From Polytrichum commune (taxonomy: Eukaryota > Streptophyta > Polytrichopsida > Polytrichales > Polytrichaceae), in NCBI GenBank assembly GCA_950295325.1, contig OX485807.1:29111666-29175665 (forward strand): a DNA stretch of 64,000 nt, given 5' to 3'. The notes under the pieces are model-generated. The model saw nothing but the letters and a program-made list of their open reading frames with translations. It was not told the DNA's origin and did not search any database. The number at the start of each line of letters is the position of its first letter. Position 1 is the stretch's first letter. Of the stretch, positions 34,339 through 45,706 are shown one piece after another. Made by a program: the position numbers and the translations under genes.

Positions 34339-34845
34339 TTAGGGCCACTTCACACACGAGCCAAGACCCGTGACATTGGAATTGCGAGAGCCCAAAAGAA
34401 AGTGTTGAAAGGCCGTCCCCACACACCTCCAAAATCATGTAATGTGGTCACGGAACCTCAAGTGTAGTGTGAAGTCCTATGTACCAGGCCCTCAACCAAA
34501 TGCTATTTCCACGAGTCTATATTCATGCGGGTCCTCACACATGATAAAATAGAACAAACCAACAATTGTGAGCGTTTAGAGTGCCACTGTCTCCCGGTTT
34601 GGTATTCAGCCTACCTACAAGAGGTGGTTTTTGAAAACAGTCCAAGTGACCATGAAACACGATCCATTCGATACCACATAGGAACCCATCTAGACTCTAC
34701 ATCCATCTCGCATTCACATACTCCGTTGGTCCCTCGAGCAGAGTGGGAAGTGAACTTGGACGGGCTCTGCCTTTTCCACCAACGAAAGTTCTTGAAGTGC
34801 GATGGTCACGGGCTCTCAGTCTCATGTGGGGAAGTGGCCGTGAGG
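34339..34845 (+). mobile_element. TIR element F3, copy 1
   Basis: Left end TTAGGGCCACTTCACACACG, then AGCCAAGACCCGTGAC. The right end (GGTCACGGGCTCTCAGTCTC then a GAAGTGGCC block) is its complement in diverged form. The interior is shared with copies at 42576-43086 and 54432-54931 (CACACCTCCAAAATCATGTA; CTCAACCAAATGCTATTTCC; GGTCCTCACACATGATAAAA). Here the right end passes into the 86-bp tandem array. Confidence 0.75.
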
Positions 34846-34994
34846 ACACTTGGGACGCCGTGTGAACCGGCCCTGTGCTTGAAGTGCAATGGTCACAGGC
34901 TCTCCGTCTCGTGTGGGAAGTGGCCCTTAGGACACTTGGGACGCCATGTGAGCCGGCCCTGTGCTTGAAGTGCGATGGTCGCGGGCTCTCAGTC
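34792..34994 (+). repeat. 86-bp tandem array, left cluster
   Basis: CTTGAAGTGC-ATGGTCAC starts units at 34792, 34878 and 34964 (the last partial). Each unit combines an F3-type right end (GGGCTCTC-GTCTC, GAAGTGGCC) with GGACACTTGGGACGCC-TGTGA, which resembles an F5 end. The cluster breaks off at 34994 in AT-rich sequence. Confidence 0.85.
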
Positions 34995-35385
34995 TTCAAC
35001 TGCTAGCATCAACTTTCATGAATGAAAGTGGAAATAAATTGCAAGATTGGGAAAACTACACCTAGAATGACTTGATCACTCTTAACCTACACAAGATAAT
35101 AATCCTAACCAACTTACGTGCGTCCAAAAATACAATCAAAACCCCGAATTAGCTAGCCACACAAGCCACTCCACCTGTGCGTTATGTATTACTATTAAAA
35201 AATGTATTATGAAAATAATACCATGTTAATTACTAAAAACATGTAAAAGTCCAAAAAATGAATAAATATTTAAATTTATAGTCTAGCTTCTCCATGGATA
35301 AGAGAATTGAACTTACATAAAAGCACCCTAAAGACCAATTATTGAAAATTTGGTTTGATACAATAAAAAAAAAGTGCTTGAAGTG
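34995..35385. other. AT-rich insert splitting the 86-bp array
   Basis: About 390 bp of AT-rich sequence unlike the array on either side. The array resumes just after CTTGAAGTG at 35377, so this looks like an insertion or the product of local rearrangement. No coding content. Confidence 0.5.
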
Positions 35386-35729
35386 CTTGAAATGCGATGG
35401 TCACGGGCTCTCAGTCTCGTGTGGGAAGTGGCCGTTAGGACACTTGGGACGCCGTGTGAGCCGGCCCTGTGCTTGAAATGCGATGGTCACAGGCACTCAG
35501 TCTCGTGTGGGGAAGTGGCCGTGAGGGCACTTGGGACGCCGTGTGAACCGGCCCTGTGCTTGAAGTGCAATGGTCACGGGCTCTCCGTCTCGCGTGGGAA
35601 GTGGCCCTTAGGACACTTGGGACACCGTGTGAACCAGCCCTGTGCTTGAAATGCGATGGTCAGGGGCTCGCAGTCTCGTGTGGGAAAGTGGCCGGTAGGA
35701 CACTTGGGACGCCGTGTGAACCGGCCCTA
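35386..35729 (+). repeat. 86-bp tandem array, right cluster
   Basis: Four units begin at 35386, 35472, 35559 and 35645 (spacing 86, 87, 86). Units differ by a few substitutions and by a GTGGGAAG versus GTGGGGAAG length change. Several frames stay open because the unit length varies around a multiple of three; I do not regard these as coding. Confidence 0.9.
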
Positions 35730-36039
35730 GGACGACATTATTGCCCTGCGTGACTCCGAATAGCAACCCCACCCACCCCCCACGTGGTACAAAGCAGCAG
35801 CACACTAAGCTTATAATGGTATTTTTAGGCCGTGGCTGGGGTTGTTGGGGTCCGATTGCAGGACGCTTCTCCTGCAAGTTAGGAGTGCTGAAGCAGCAGC
35901 TGCTGCTGCTGCTTGGGGTTTGTAGCTCCTTTCCCTCTTTGAAAACGTGTGCGGACTGCCCCATTTATTCTGTCCGGCTAAATGCACATTCTCGCTTATC
36001 TGACTCCCCTTAGGACAACCCCCGGGGGGGGGGGGGACG

Positions 36040-36640
36040 CCATTCCCTTCAATAGCCGGTGTCCGGGAAGGTTTCCAGGCGTAATCGGTCAATGGCCTCG
36101 TATTGTTGATTTAACACGTCCAACCGGTTGTTACATGACCTTAGGGCCGCTTCACACTATGGCCGTCCAAGTCAAGAGGCCGTAGGATTATTGAGTGGCC
36201 AAACTTTGTTGAGAGTCCGAAGAAATGGGCTGAAGAAAATGGGCACTAAAGTATAGGAAGTGGAGCCTTCGGGCGGGCACGGTGTGAAGCTTCCAAAGGC
36301 CAAGCTCAAAGTCCGAACCTTTGGTCATGGACTCCCACGGCCATTCCCTTCAAAAGCCGGTGTCTGGGAAGGTTTCCAGGCGCAATCGGTCAATGGCCTC
36401 GTCTTGTTGATTTAACACGTCCAACCGGTTGTTACACGACCTTAGGGCCACTTCACACCATGGCCGTCCAAGTCGAGAGGCCGTGGGGATTATTGAGTGG
36501 CCAAACTTTGTTGAGAGTCTAAAGAAACGGGCTGAAGAAAATGGGCAATAAAGTATAGGCAGTGGAGCCTTCGGCCGGGCACAGTGTGAAGCTCCCAAAG
36601 GCCAAGCCCAAAGTCCGAACCTTTGGCCATGGACTCCCAC
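36040..36640 (+). repeat. 301-bp tandem duplication containing an F2 5' part and an F4 left end
   Basis: CCATTCCCTTCAA-AGCCGGT starts at 36040 and 36341, and the two copies are very similar over their whole length. Each contains the F2 5' half (GGGAAGGTTTCCAGGCG, TCCAACCGGTTGTTAC) followed by the F4 left end (TTAGGGCC-CTTCACAC-ATGG). The duplication is therefore younger than the F4-into-F2 insertion. Confidence 0.85.
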
Positions 36641-37025
36641 AACCTCTTGACTTGGACAGCTGTAGTGTGAAGCCTCCAAAGGCCAAGCCCGGGGTCCAAA
36701 CTCAAACGAGCACCCCACTTTATTCCTTGCTCAAAATAACCCCTCCAATCTAACGGCCATGATTTTTTTGTCAATGATTGATTTTTTTATGGAAAAAACA
36801 CCAATGGTCTCTCGACCATAGTTTGGATTTTCATTCCCGTCCGACCCAAACTTCCTTCAAGAGTCCGTCGCCTTCTTGAAAAAGTAATCATTTTAAAATC
36901 GCAACGGCCTTTGGACTTTGGCCATAGTGTGAAGGGTCGAGAGGCCGAACTCTTGGTCTCTTGCAATTTGATTGGTGGAAATCAATGGCCTCTCAACCTT
37001 TGGCCATAGTGTGAAGCGCCCCTTA
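36141..37025 (+). mobile_element. TIR element F4, copy 1, inserted in F2
   Basis: Left end TTAGGGCCGCTTCACACTAT, then GGCCGTCCAAGTCAAGAGG. The right end is CCTTTGGCCATAGTGTGAAG followed by CGCCCCTTA. The interior is enlarged by the 301-bp duplication. An inverted copy is at 40527-41129. The first 14 bases of the terminus resemble those of F3, suggesting a common transposase source. F2 resumes near 37478 with GTGATCTTGTTGGTTTTCTT. Confidence 0.7.
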
Positions 37026-37182
37026 TTCAACCAAAGGCTGATCACACCGGCCAGTTTTGACCCCCTCCGTCGGCGTCTCCGGTTCTTGTAACAGTGTGAA
37101 AAGTGATGGGCCATCCTCTATTTCTCAACATAATTCCCACACAATTTCACGGCTCAAACCGGACGGAAAGTTTGGTTGGGGC

Positions 37183-37265
37183 GAACCAACCCATACACTG
37201 GTTCCTTGGAGGCAAGGGTTTGGGCATCCAACGAGGAACGAATGTATGGGTTGGTTCACCCAAAT
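37183..37265. mobile_element. Small foldback element F11, copy 2
   Basis: GGGCGAACCAACCCATACAC on the left and ATGTATGGGTTGGTTCACCC on the right are near-perfect complements, with GGTTCCTTGGAGG/CGAGGAAC extending the stem. The arms enclose a short loop. Confidence 0.8.
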
Positions 37266-37477
37266 CCAAGAAAGTTTGGTGTGGTCAGGGCATGAGTTTT
37301 TGTATAAACTACCCCACTGAGTGGGGCCGGGAATAAGTCAAATTACATTCGGAATTGCATTATTGTTGATTCTCATAACAGTGCATTGCACTGCCAAATT
37401 CATGTTGAAAATAACTCGGGTGAAACAGTGTATTAGTATTATTAGAATGGGACGGTTGATAGTAGTTGAGTAATGTT

Positions 37478-37640
37478 ACGCATGGTGTGATCTTGTTGGT
37501 TTTCTTCATTAATTAGAGGTATGTTTCTTAGATTCTTATAGAATGATCGGTAACTTTCACGAAGTCTTGTACTTCAACCAATTATTCTCAAACTTAGTTG
37601 GTTCATTTATAACTAGCGATCGGTTCTCCCCGTTCATTGC
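37478..37640 (+). repeat. F2 element, 3' half separated from its 5' half
   Basis: It contains GTGATCTTGTTGGTTTTCTT, GAGGTATGTTTCTTAGATTC, ATGATCGGTAACTTTCACGA and GGTTCATTTATAACTAGCGA. It continues the F2 that breaks off at about 36140, so about 1.3 kb of younger elements (F4, its duplication and F11) lie between. Confidence 0.65.
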
Positions 37641-37664
37641 TACAATAAGGGTATAAATCAAGTA

Positions 37665-37975
37665 AGGGCCCACTTCACACACGAGATTGAAGGCCGGTAA
37701 CTGTATTGCAATCTAAGATCTCTCATTGGTCGAAAAGGCTGAGACTGTCCAAGTTCACTTCACACTAGAAGGTGAGGGCCTACGAGTCCATAGAAATTAT
37801 CATGGATGAAAAGCATGCATGGATTCCTACATGGCATACTATAAATAATGTATCATGGTTTACCGCAAATTATGGTAGACCATGTCAATGGCACAAACTT
37901 TGGATGAGAATCAAGGGCCTTCATAATGATATGGTCACGGCCATTGGCTCGTGTGCGATGTGCCCTAAGTTAGGG
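37665..37975 (-). mobile_element. TIR element F3, short inverted copy
   Basis: Left end AGGGCCCACTTCACACACGA; right end GGCTCGTGTGCGATGTGCCC followed by TAA. It is about 310 bp against about 510 for the other copies and keeps blocks such as CCAAGTTCACTTCACACTAG and GAGTCCATAGAAAT in reverse order, consistent with internal deletion. Confidence 0.65.
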
Positions 37976-38007
37976 ACGATTGTGCACATGGTTTAGGCTA
38001 TCGAGGT

Positions 38008-38241
38008 GAGAGGGATTTATAGCATACAAGCATGTGTACCTCTTCTTCATCCAATGTAAAAGCCATAAATACTATGCAACCCAAAGCTTCCTTTTTGGTT
38101 AATTTGACAAAAATATTGACTCTAAATATCTTGAATTAGAGTATTGGGAGTCATTTGAGACGAATCGACATCAACCTATGGGGGTGTCAAGTTTCTATGC
38201 TGGATGGATGAGAGGTATGCTCGTGTGTGACGATTCCCTCT
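38008..38241. mobile_element. MITE F13, copy 2
   Basis: Left end GAGAGGGATTTATAGCATAC; right end GGATGAGAGGTATGCTCGTG followed by a block ending ATTCCCTCT, which complements the left end in diverged form. Confidence 0.65.
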
Positions 38242-38332
38242 GTGTGTGGATATCGGCAACTGTTGAGTTGTCTAAGGTATACGGGGCTTCAATGGGTTGG
38301 GTTTTTTTTTGTTTTTTGTTATTGTTTTTGAC

Positions 38333-38620
38333 AATCCCACTTCTCCTAAGCATATGAAACATGCGATTAGTACAAGATGATTAGCAACTCCAAACTCAAA
38401 CCATAGCCATGTTCCTCAAGGTGTATGGAACTCATATGAATATCTTATTCATTTACTAAAGGGAACATTCTTGTGCTCATTAAACGGTCATATAGGTTCC
38501 CCTCACCTAAAATAGTTATCATACATTGAACACGTGGTCAGATCTCCTTTACACAAATGTATGTTTGCTATTCATTTTTGGAGTCTCACCTAATCACACA
38601 CAACTCAATATATTTCTAAA
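38333..38620 (+). repeat. Interspersed repeat F1, further copy
   Basis: It contains CACTTCTCCTAAGCATATGA, CTCATATGAATATCTTATTC, ACATTCTTGTGCTCATTAAA and GGAGTCTCACCTAATCACAC, collinear with the 13.7-kb copy. Confidence 0.7.
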
Positions 38621-40526
38621 TGTCCATGATTTTTTTCCCCACAAAATTCAAAGTTAGTATATAGTTCTGAATCACTTTCACTCAACACTGGGTAGGGATC
38701 AAGAGTCGTCCATTTTACCGTGCTCGCACCGATATGTATGTTGTGACTTGCCTTGGCATCCCTACAGTGTGGTCTACAATGTACACTATCACACAAGCAA
38801 ATAGTGTGCAATTTTAGGTACACCTATCATGCCCCCACTCGGACTTCACTTCCATCGTGTTAAGGTTGGCAAATGGATCCCATGATACCACCGGACCCAC
38901 ACGGCCATTTACACAATGCCACTCGCCATGTTGACGATGATGTGGCCCCGAATTCCCACAATATCTTTGGTCGCCAATTGTGCCCTAAAACACGGGCACG
39001 CACATGTGGTTGTTAATTAACAAATGTAAATATGAGAAATGACGTGGAGGGGTACCTACCGCAAACGAAAACATCCAACATCTCCACATCACCACCCTTT
39101 TATGACACCAACTAACCTTCTCCTTCTCACATCTAGAGGGAGGAGAAGGAGGAACAGGCCCTCTTCCATGGTCCGACTTCATGATCCACAGTGTAAAACC
39201 GACCCTTGATCATGTTGCAACTCATGACCATGGTAACTCGAAGGCATTGTCTTTGAAGAAGGCCCGACATATTCTTGAACCCACCCAACCCCCAACTGGT
39301 GATCGTAGATAAAGCTACAAATATGAGACATTGAAAACACACCGGATATTTTTACTATGTAAAACACCTCACAGAAATGCAACAAAAATGAAGCGTTTGA
39401 ATCAACTAAGTACGCGTACATGTATGTGGGCAACATGATTATGCAACGACTGGAAATTTTCAGGGAACTTGTAAGTACTTACGGAGGAGAGGTGTCATCT
39501 CGTGTGTCGTGAGCCCCAATTCCCTTTTTGTCCCCGAGCGATACCCTAATTTTAATTTAATTTTAAAAATAAAAAACAAAGCACCATGTGTCTCAACCCC
39601 TACTCATGATTCCTCTCAATGTGCTCTCATGCATGCCTCCTCCTCCTCCTCCTCTATTCCCATCTACTTGAAACCTTCCTTCTACACTAGCTAGACTCGA
39701 ATCTTCGCCTCCCATCATGTGCCGATTGCCTGGCTCACCTGATGCAAAAACTTAATGGCACAACCGCAAAATCTCTATTCAAATACACGAGGTACTCCGT
39801 TCGAATTCAAAGTTGTGCCAACTAAGGTAGAAATACCATAACCCGTGAAAATAAGGTGATTCGCATTGAAGATCTGGTTTGACAATCATGAGATAATCTT
39901 CCAAGATAGACGAGAAGGATTCATGAAGAATACAATTTGTTTCTTGTTTGTCTGTCCTATACAAAAAAATGTTACAATTTTTCAAAGTGGAAAGTTGTCC
40001 AACCCCCTACTCGTTCACTAGATTCTCCCTACACCGAACATGGTAATCCGCATTTCCATACAGAACATCGCCTAAATCAGTTACCTCATGAGTACATTAA
40101 CACTCGACCCCCATTGGCTACACTACACGCATTGAAGTTGCCGCCGAGCCATGATCGGTTTTAGAAATGGCACTTCACCATTATGACGGCGGTCTAGTGC
40201 ACGGCTAGAGGGTGGTTAACGGGTTATGATATTTCTACCTTAATCGACACTTTGATCGCACGTCGTAGACAACGGTCCTCGTGCTAGCTAGGACTTGTGT
40301 CTTGAAGCCTCGAGCACTTGTATACGATTGTTATTTTATGGGTGACAAGTGTCTTGGTGGTTTTGGTTAACGATTACCAAGCGTTTCCGACGCACCGAGG
40401 TTCGTCCGGTTTGAGTTTCGTGTGCAAAAGTTACAAGGGTTTAAAGTTTTATGAGTGGATGATCCAGAGCCCAAACGGGGGACCTGGTGTAAAGGTGGTG
40501 GACATTCTTATAATCGTCGTGTGTTC
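38621..40526. other. Intergenic with a short purine-rich hairpin
   Basis: No gene was recognised. At about 39114-39152 CCTTCTCCTTCTCAC faces GAGGGAGGAGAAGGAGG, a small hairpin. A closely similar one lies at about 62170-62206, so it may mark a further element family. Confidence 0.45.
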
Positions 40527-41129
40527 AAGATCGCTTCACACTATGGCCGAAGGTCTAGAGGCCGTTGATCTCCACCAATCGGATGTCAAGAAACCAAGAG
40601 TTCGGTCTCTCGATCCTTCACACTAGAGGCCTGAGGCCAAAGGTTGCTAGTCTCCGAAACGGCTACATGGCAGTACTTTTTGACCAAGGCGACGGACTCT
40701 CGAAGGAAGTTTGGGTCCGACAAGAATGGAAACCCAAACCATGGCCGAGAGACCGTCGATTTTTTTTCCATAAAATTGTTTTTTATAATGAAAAAAATTT
40801 GGCAAGATCTTGGCCGTTAAATTGGAGGGGTTGTTTTGCACAGGGAATAAAGTGGGATGCTCCTTCATCCTGTGGACTTTGGCCTTGGCCTTTGGAGGCT
40901 TCACACTATGGCTGTCCAAGTCAAGTCTGAGGCCATGGGAGTTCATGGCCAAAGGTTTGGACTTAGGGCTTGGCCTTTGGAGGTTTCACACTATGCCCAA
41001 CCATGGGCCCCAATTCCTATGTTTTATTGTCTGCTATTTTCAGCCCAATTCTTTGGACTGTCAACAAAGTTTGGCCATTCAATCCCACGGCCTCTTGACT
41101 TGGACGGCTGTAGTGTGAAGCGGCCCTTA
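40527..41129 (-). mobile_element. TIR element F4, copy 2 (inverted)
   Basis: Left end CGCTTCACACTATGGCCGAA; right end GGACGGCTGTAGTGTGAAGC followed by GGCCCTTA. The interior shares with copy 1, in reverse complement, the CTTTGGAGGCTTCACACTAT, TTGTTGAGTGGCC-type and GTCGAGAGACC-type blocks. It lacks the 301-bp duplication. Confidence 0.75.
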
Positions 41130-41813
41130 TTGTGCAACATTTCAAGGTGTTAGTCCTAGCACCATCTACCTTAAGTTAAGTCGATCGAGAAGTGTGTAAC
41201 AAAGTTGGTTGTCACAGGTGGAATGAAATCGTGCTCGGCAGTTTGACTTGGACACAATTTTTTTATACGTTGTTCCATTTGTTAGGTAGGCCAAACTATA
41301 CACTATCGGACCTCTACTTGAGAACGTGGACTTGGAAATTTCGGGAGCTTGATACTTGGATTTGATGTTGCAAAGGGCAAGAAGGCTCTCCATACTTTGA
41401 GCAAGTGTGAGGGAACTATCTCATACAAGCATAATAAATAAATAAATAAATAAAAGGAACGCATGTGTCTAGGTACCGGCATGAATGTGAGCCCGTTGGC
41501 CTGATGTTGATTACGGGTATCATGATGCAACATAAGGTGTTATGCCTCTTTTGGGAGGTGGGCTCTGAAGGTGTACTAGTTATTCCAACTTATTGAGGAA
41601 GGAAGATGGGTGCTTGTTTTTTTTTTGTTGAGTTTCCTTTTGTTTGTGACAAGGTGCGTTTTTTATGAGGGTTTTAATGGTGGATTATGGGATTTTTTAA
41701 TTAACAAGTTTATTTATGGAGCATTTGTGTCTAGCCCCTCTTACTCCGGTTATGATAGTAATGAGGGGGTTGGTTTTCCACCCCTTGTTTTGTATGATGT
41801 TGATTATTAAGTC
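41130..41813. other. Intergenic with an AAAT microsatellite and a possible F13 end
   Basis: GAGGGAACTATCTCATACAA at about 41409 resembles an F13 left end and is followed by an AAAT run (about 41430-41453). No gene. Confidence 0.4.
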
Positions 41814-42045
41814 GAGCGTACCTTTCATTTCATCCAACATGGAAACTCTAAAATAGTATGCGACCCGGAGATCATTTCCTAAAAGTTGATTGAACGTGGG
41901 AATTAGCTCCAGAGATCCTGAATCAAGTCCAAACAAAGTTACTTGGGATGGATCAACCACAAACCTATAGAGGGCCAAGTTTTTATGTTGGATGAATGAG
42001 AGGTAAGATCGATCAAATGTGAAAATTCCCTCTCGCCCTTTGAGC
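41814..42045. mobile_element. MITE F13, copy 3
   Basis: ACCTTTCATTTCATCCAACA near the left faces ATGTTGGATGAATGAGAGGT near 41975-41994, and the right flank ends in a TTCCCTCTCGCCC block. More diverged than copies 1 and 2. Confidence 0.5.
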
Positions 42046-42575
42046 AAGCGTAAAGTGACCATACCCGACATGGGATACTAAGGGTCAAAAAATTGATACT
42101 CGTAGTAACTCTACGAGCATTTATGACGAGAAAAATATGCTCGTTTAACTCATTAGGTTGAGGTCCACAAAACAAGAGCTCGAATTCTTGACATTCTTAA
42201 CCTAACTTCATGAGGTAGCTTAGGGTTTTGATCTACCTAGAGTTCGTCATGGTCATTCCACATGGACCCATCGATGCCCCATTTAAGTGTCGTAAGTCCC
42301 GTACAAAGCTCAAGCTCTCAAGTAAAAATCTCAAGTGGAAAGTGACCAAGCATGCCTAGGAGCCTCCTTGCCAATGATAGGCTCCTTCCTCCAAGCTCTC
42401 AAGCTCTCGAATGTAAATAGGCTCATTTGTGTGAGCAACGTTGATTTCTTGACATTTCATAAATACCCAAAACACTTATTACTATTGTATTATGACCTGC
42501 AACTCTAGATCATAGTTGATGTATCAAATAACTCATTAATGTGAGTACGTGAAACAACACACTCACAAACTAAGC
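42046..42575. other. Intergenic, nothing recognised
   Basis: Some CAAGCTCTCAAG-type short direct repeats occur near 42310-42410. No gene. Confidence 0.4.
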
Positions 42576-43086
42576 TTAGGGCCACTTCACACACGAGCCA
42601 AGCACCGTGACCATGAAATTGTGAGAGCCCCAAAGAAAGTGTCCAAAGGCCGTTCCAACACACCTCCAAAATCATGTAGAGTGGTCATGGGCCCTCAAGT
42701 GTAGTGTGAAGTCATATGCGACCAAGCCCTCAACCAAATGCTATTTCAATGGATTTCTATTCACGTGGGTCCTCACACATGATAAAATAGAATAAATCAA
42801 CGGTTATGAGTGTTCGGAGTGCCATGGTCTCCAAGAGTTCTATTAGTCCTACCTCCAAGAGGTGTTTTTTTGGAAATAGTCCAAATGACCATGAAACATG
42901 ACCCATTCGATGCCACGTGGGAATCCATGCCGACTCTACATCCATCTTGCCATTCACATACTCCGTTGGTCCCTCAAGCCCTAGTGTGAAGTAGCGAACT
43001 TGGACCGGCTCTACCTTTTCCACCAATGAGAGTGCTTGAAGTGAATGGTCACGGGCTCTCAGTCTCTTGTGTGAAGTGGCCCTTAG
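42576..43086 (+). mobile_element. TIR element F3, copy 2 (best preserved)
   Basis: Left end TTAGGGCCACTTCACACACG, then AGCCAAGCACCGTGACC. The right end is GGTCACGGGCTCTCAGTCTC, then TTGTGTGAAGTGGCCCTTA. The terminal inverted repeats span about 40 bp. Length is about 510 bp and there is no coding capacity. Confidence 0.85.
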
Positions 43087-44284
43087 AAGTAAACACACTC
43101 GCACAACTTCATGTGCATCCACATATCAGTGGTAAGTGAAAATTATTTCATCTCGGGTATTTGATACCACAAGTCAAAACAATAATTCACGCTCTCTAAA
43201 ATGTCATGTTAATGAACCTATTTTGTCTAAATTGATAATTGCAATTAGGTTGCCCATGCCAAGCTATCGACTTTCCACATTATTTTAAATATGTTTTATT
43301 ACATTAAGAAAATACATTTGTATTATTTGTATTATTTGTATTATGTGTATTATTTTTATTATTTTTATGGTTGCCATACAAACGGGTTTAAAAGTGATTT
43401 GTTTATGTGATTTGATTTTGACCCAAGGTAACCTGCATGGGTAGAAAGACAACCTATTTGTGAAGGCAACCTAATTGCACCTGTCAATGTAAAACTTACT
43501 CATGTCCAATATTCAATGCTAAGAGAAGTGTCGGGCCAAGTGAATTTACGTCTCCATCAAATAATGAATGACTTGGTTACTTAGTTAGTAGATCATTTAA
43601 TTACACTTAATCACATTTATAACTAAGTAACTTAGTCATCGTTTAAGGTATGTGGGTGCTACTAGGTTTGTTTTTCCATGCTCTCCAACTTCTACCGATT
43701 CATTCTACCCAACAAAACTCATGTTGCATTAGCAAATCTACAATAAACACATGCAAAAGCCATATTGAAAATTGAACTTCCCTTTATTTAGTCATGGTTA
43801 TTAGAAATGCATGTTTAATTATATTTCAATTGTCCTCCTAATTATGATCACGATTGAGTGCAGAGTAGTTATTAACATTTGAAGACATAGCTGAATCTCT
43901 CTTTAAAACATGTATCTTCATGATGTTTGCTTGTGGTTTGTGTTCATGTGTGGATCTAAAAGACGTGTGTTAAAATTTTGATCCTCACTAAACCACATAC
44001 CAATCAATTGTAAGGTATAATTAAGAAGATGGGCCACTTACTAAGACCCATCTACCTCATAAACTTCACAATAAAGCTACGTTGAGGTCCCTAGTTGTCT
44101 AAGGTTTCTTGCATGAATTTCAACGGTCGTTTGCCAACACTCCACCCTTGAGTGGCTTGACCACTTGACATGGACACAACCAATAACTAAGTCTTTTGAG
44201 CATAAGATTCTTGAGGTTGAGTGCATTGAAAACTTTGTCCAATGAATCAAGGTAAGGTAAAGCAAGTCTTATATAGTTACTTTT
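43087..44284. other. Intergenic with an ATTATTTGT microsatellite
   Basis: A repeated TGTATTATT-type tract lies at about 43318-43370. No gene was recognised. Confidence 0.45.
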
Positions 44285-44530
44285 CCGACCATCGATCTCA
44301 CTTCTCCAAGGATATGAAACGCGAGATTAGTACGAGATGGTTAACAAATCCAAATCAAAATTATAGCCACTTTCCTTGTAATTTTAGTGAAGCTCGTATG
44401 CGTATCTTATTTCTCATTAAAGTGAAGATTATTGTGCTCATTAAATGGTCATATATGTTCTTGTCCCTCGATTATGTTCATTGTTGAATCTAGAATGGTT
44501 ATCATATTTTAAGTACGTAATCCAATCTCG
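44285..44530 (+). repeat. F1 repeat, left part of a split copy
   Basis: It contains CACTTCTCCAAGGATATGAA, GAGATTAGTACGAGATGG and TGTGCTCATTAAATGGTCAT, and breaks off near AATCCAATCTCGGGG. The right part resumes at about 45185. Confidence 0.65.
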
Positions 44531-45184
44531 GGGAGTTCAACTCTCATAAACAAATAAGGGGATATGTGCAACAACGGGGTATTGAAAGAGGGGGTATTGC
44601 TTTCTTTGAGGGTATTTAATGGTACACTATCATTATATGACTTTCAAAAAGGTGTATTAAATTGTACTATATTTATCACTGCAATTACAAGGGGGAGGTA
44701 ATTTTCGGCATGCTAATGTATCTATAATTTGGGAACATTGCTTCAAGGGTTTTTGCAATTGTGCTTGACCACAATGGCGCATGCGGAAACCGTGTGGGAA
44801 AGACGACCTAATATGAGGGGATTGGCCTAACCCTAATCTCCTACCATCTAAAGGATGAGGGGTTCCATGATCGTGTGGCTCGGCTTGAGCCACAACACGA
44901 CCGCGTATATATACACACGAAACAAGAAAACAAGAAAACCAAACCAAGTGTAGATGGCATTTTTGTCCCAAATTTTATATATGGGTATCTTAGGAATAAA
45001 ACAGGGGTACTATGCCCTATTTTATAACACCCTTTGGTACTTATACCCCCCCTCCTTGACCCTTCTTAATCCCCCTATCTTATAACGAATACGTTCATAA
45101 TTTGAATGTCTCATCTTTTAAATGCACCCTCTTTTTGTTCACACCTATGAAAGTAATTCTACCGCTTACGTAACTCCCCAAGAA
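44531..45184. mobile_element. Insertion splitting an F1 copy, related to F14
   Basis: About 650 bp separate the two halves of F1. Sequence facing inwards includes GGGGTATTGAAAGAGGGGGT on the left and, on the right, GGGGTACTATGCCCTATTTT with further ACCCCC-type runs. This resembles the ends of the F14 element at 56809. Boundaries are approximate. Confidence 0.45.
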
Positions 45185-45285
45185 TCTAATCTCCTTTGAA
45201 CATGTGTCTTTGTGGTAACCGTTTTTGGAGTTGCACCTAGCCGCATACCACTCAAACACACATGTTTCATAAAGATAGGTGAATT
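45185..45285 (+). repeat. F1 repeat, right part of the split copy
   Basis: AACATGTGTCTTTGTGGTAA, TTGGAGTTGCACCTAGCCGC and ATACCACTCAAACACACATG follow the order of the intact F1 copies. Confidence 0.6.
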
Positions 45286-45519
45286 GTATTAGGAACATCA
45301 AATACGGGTCCTCTTTGAAACAATATTAAATTTCAAACGGTAATAGCTTTACACCACAACTTTCCATAGGCAAGGTTATCATGTTAGAACAACCGAGTAT
45401 TGAATCGATGTCATAGACTATCATCGATCGATTTTGCACTAATCTCATGTTAATCTCGTTCTTATCAATCGTGTGTCACACTCGTTACTGCCTATGAAAT
45501 TTGTATGCAAGAATAATTA

Positions 45520-45703
45520 ACGTAACCGGTTGGCCGCTTTGTTTCGCCGAGGTGGCACTACACGATTGGCTCTGAGCACACAGGTTTGCAGATGATAACC
45601 TCGACATCCCAACCGGTTATGATCATCTAAATCGGTTACGATGACAGGTGACCCACTGTTTAGGTCACATGCGCGGCTCAACAAAGCGACCAACCGGTTA
45701 CGT
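45520..45703. mobile_element. Foldback element F12 with CCGGTT arms
   Basis: ACGTAACCGGTTGGCCGCTT at the left is answered by AAGCGACCAACCGGTTACGT at the right, arms of about 24 bp around a 135-bp middle. The middle contains another ACCGGTTATGATCAT motif. No coding capacity. The right arm lies 3 bp from a 76-bp palindrome. Confidence 0.75.
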
Positions 45704-45706
45704 CCA

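Noticed and set aside
34525-35753. Several overlapping frames with repeated HLGRHVSRPCA-like sequence
   Set aside because: They are produced by the 86-bp tandem array and element F3; codon phase drifts with unit length and the similarity is at DNA level.
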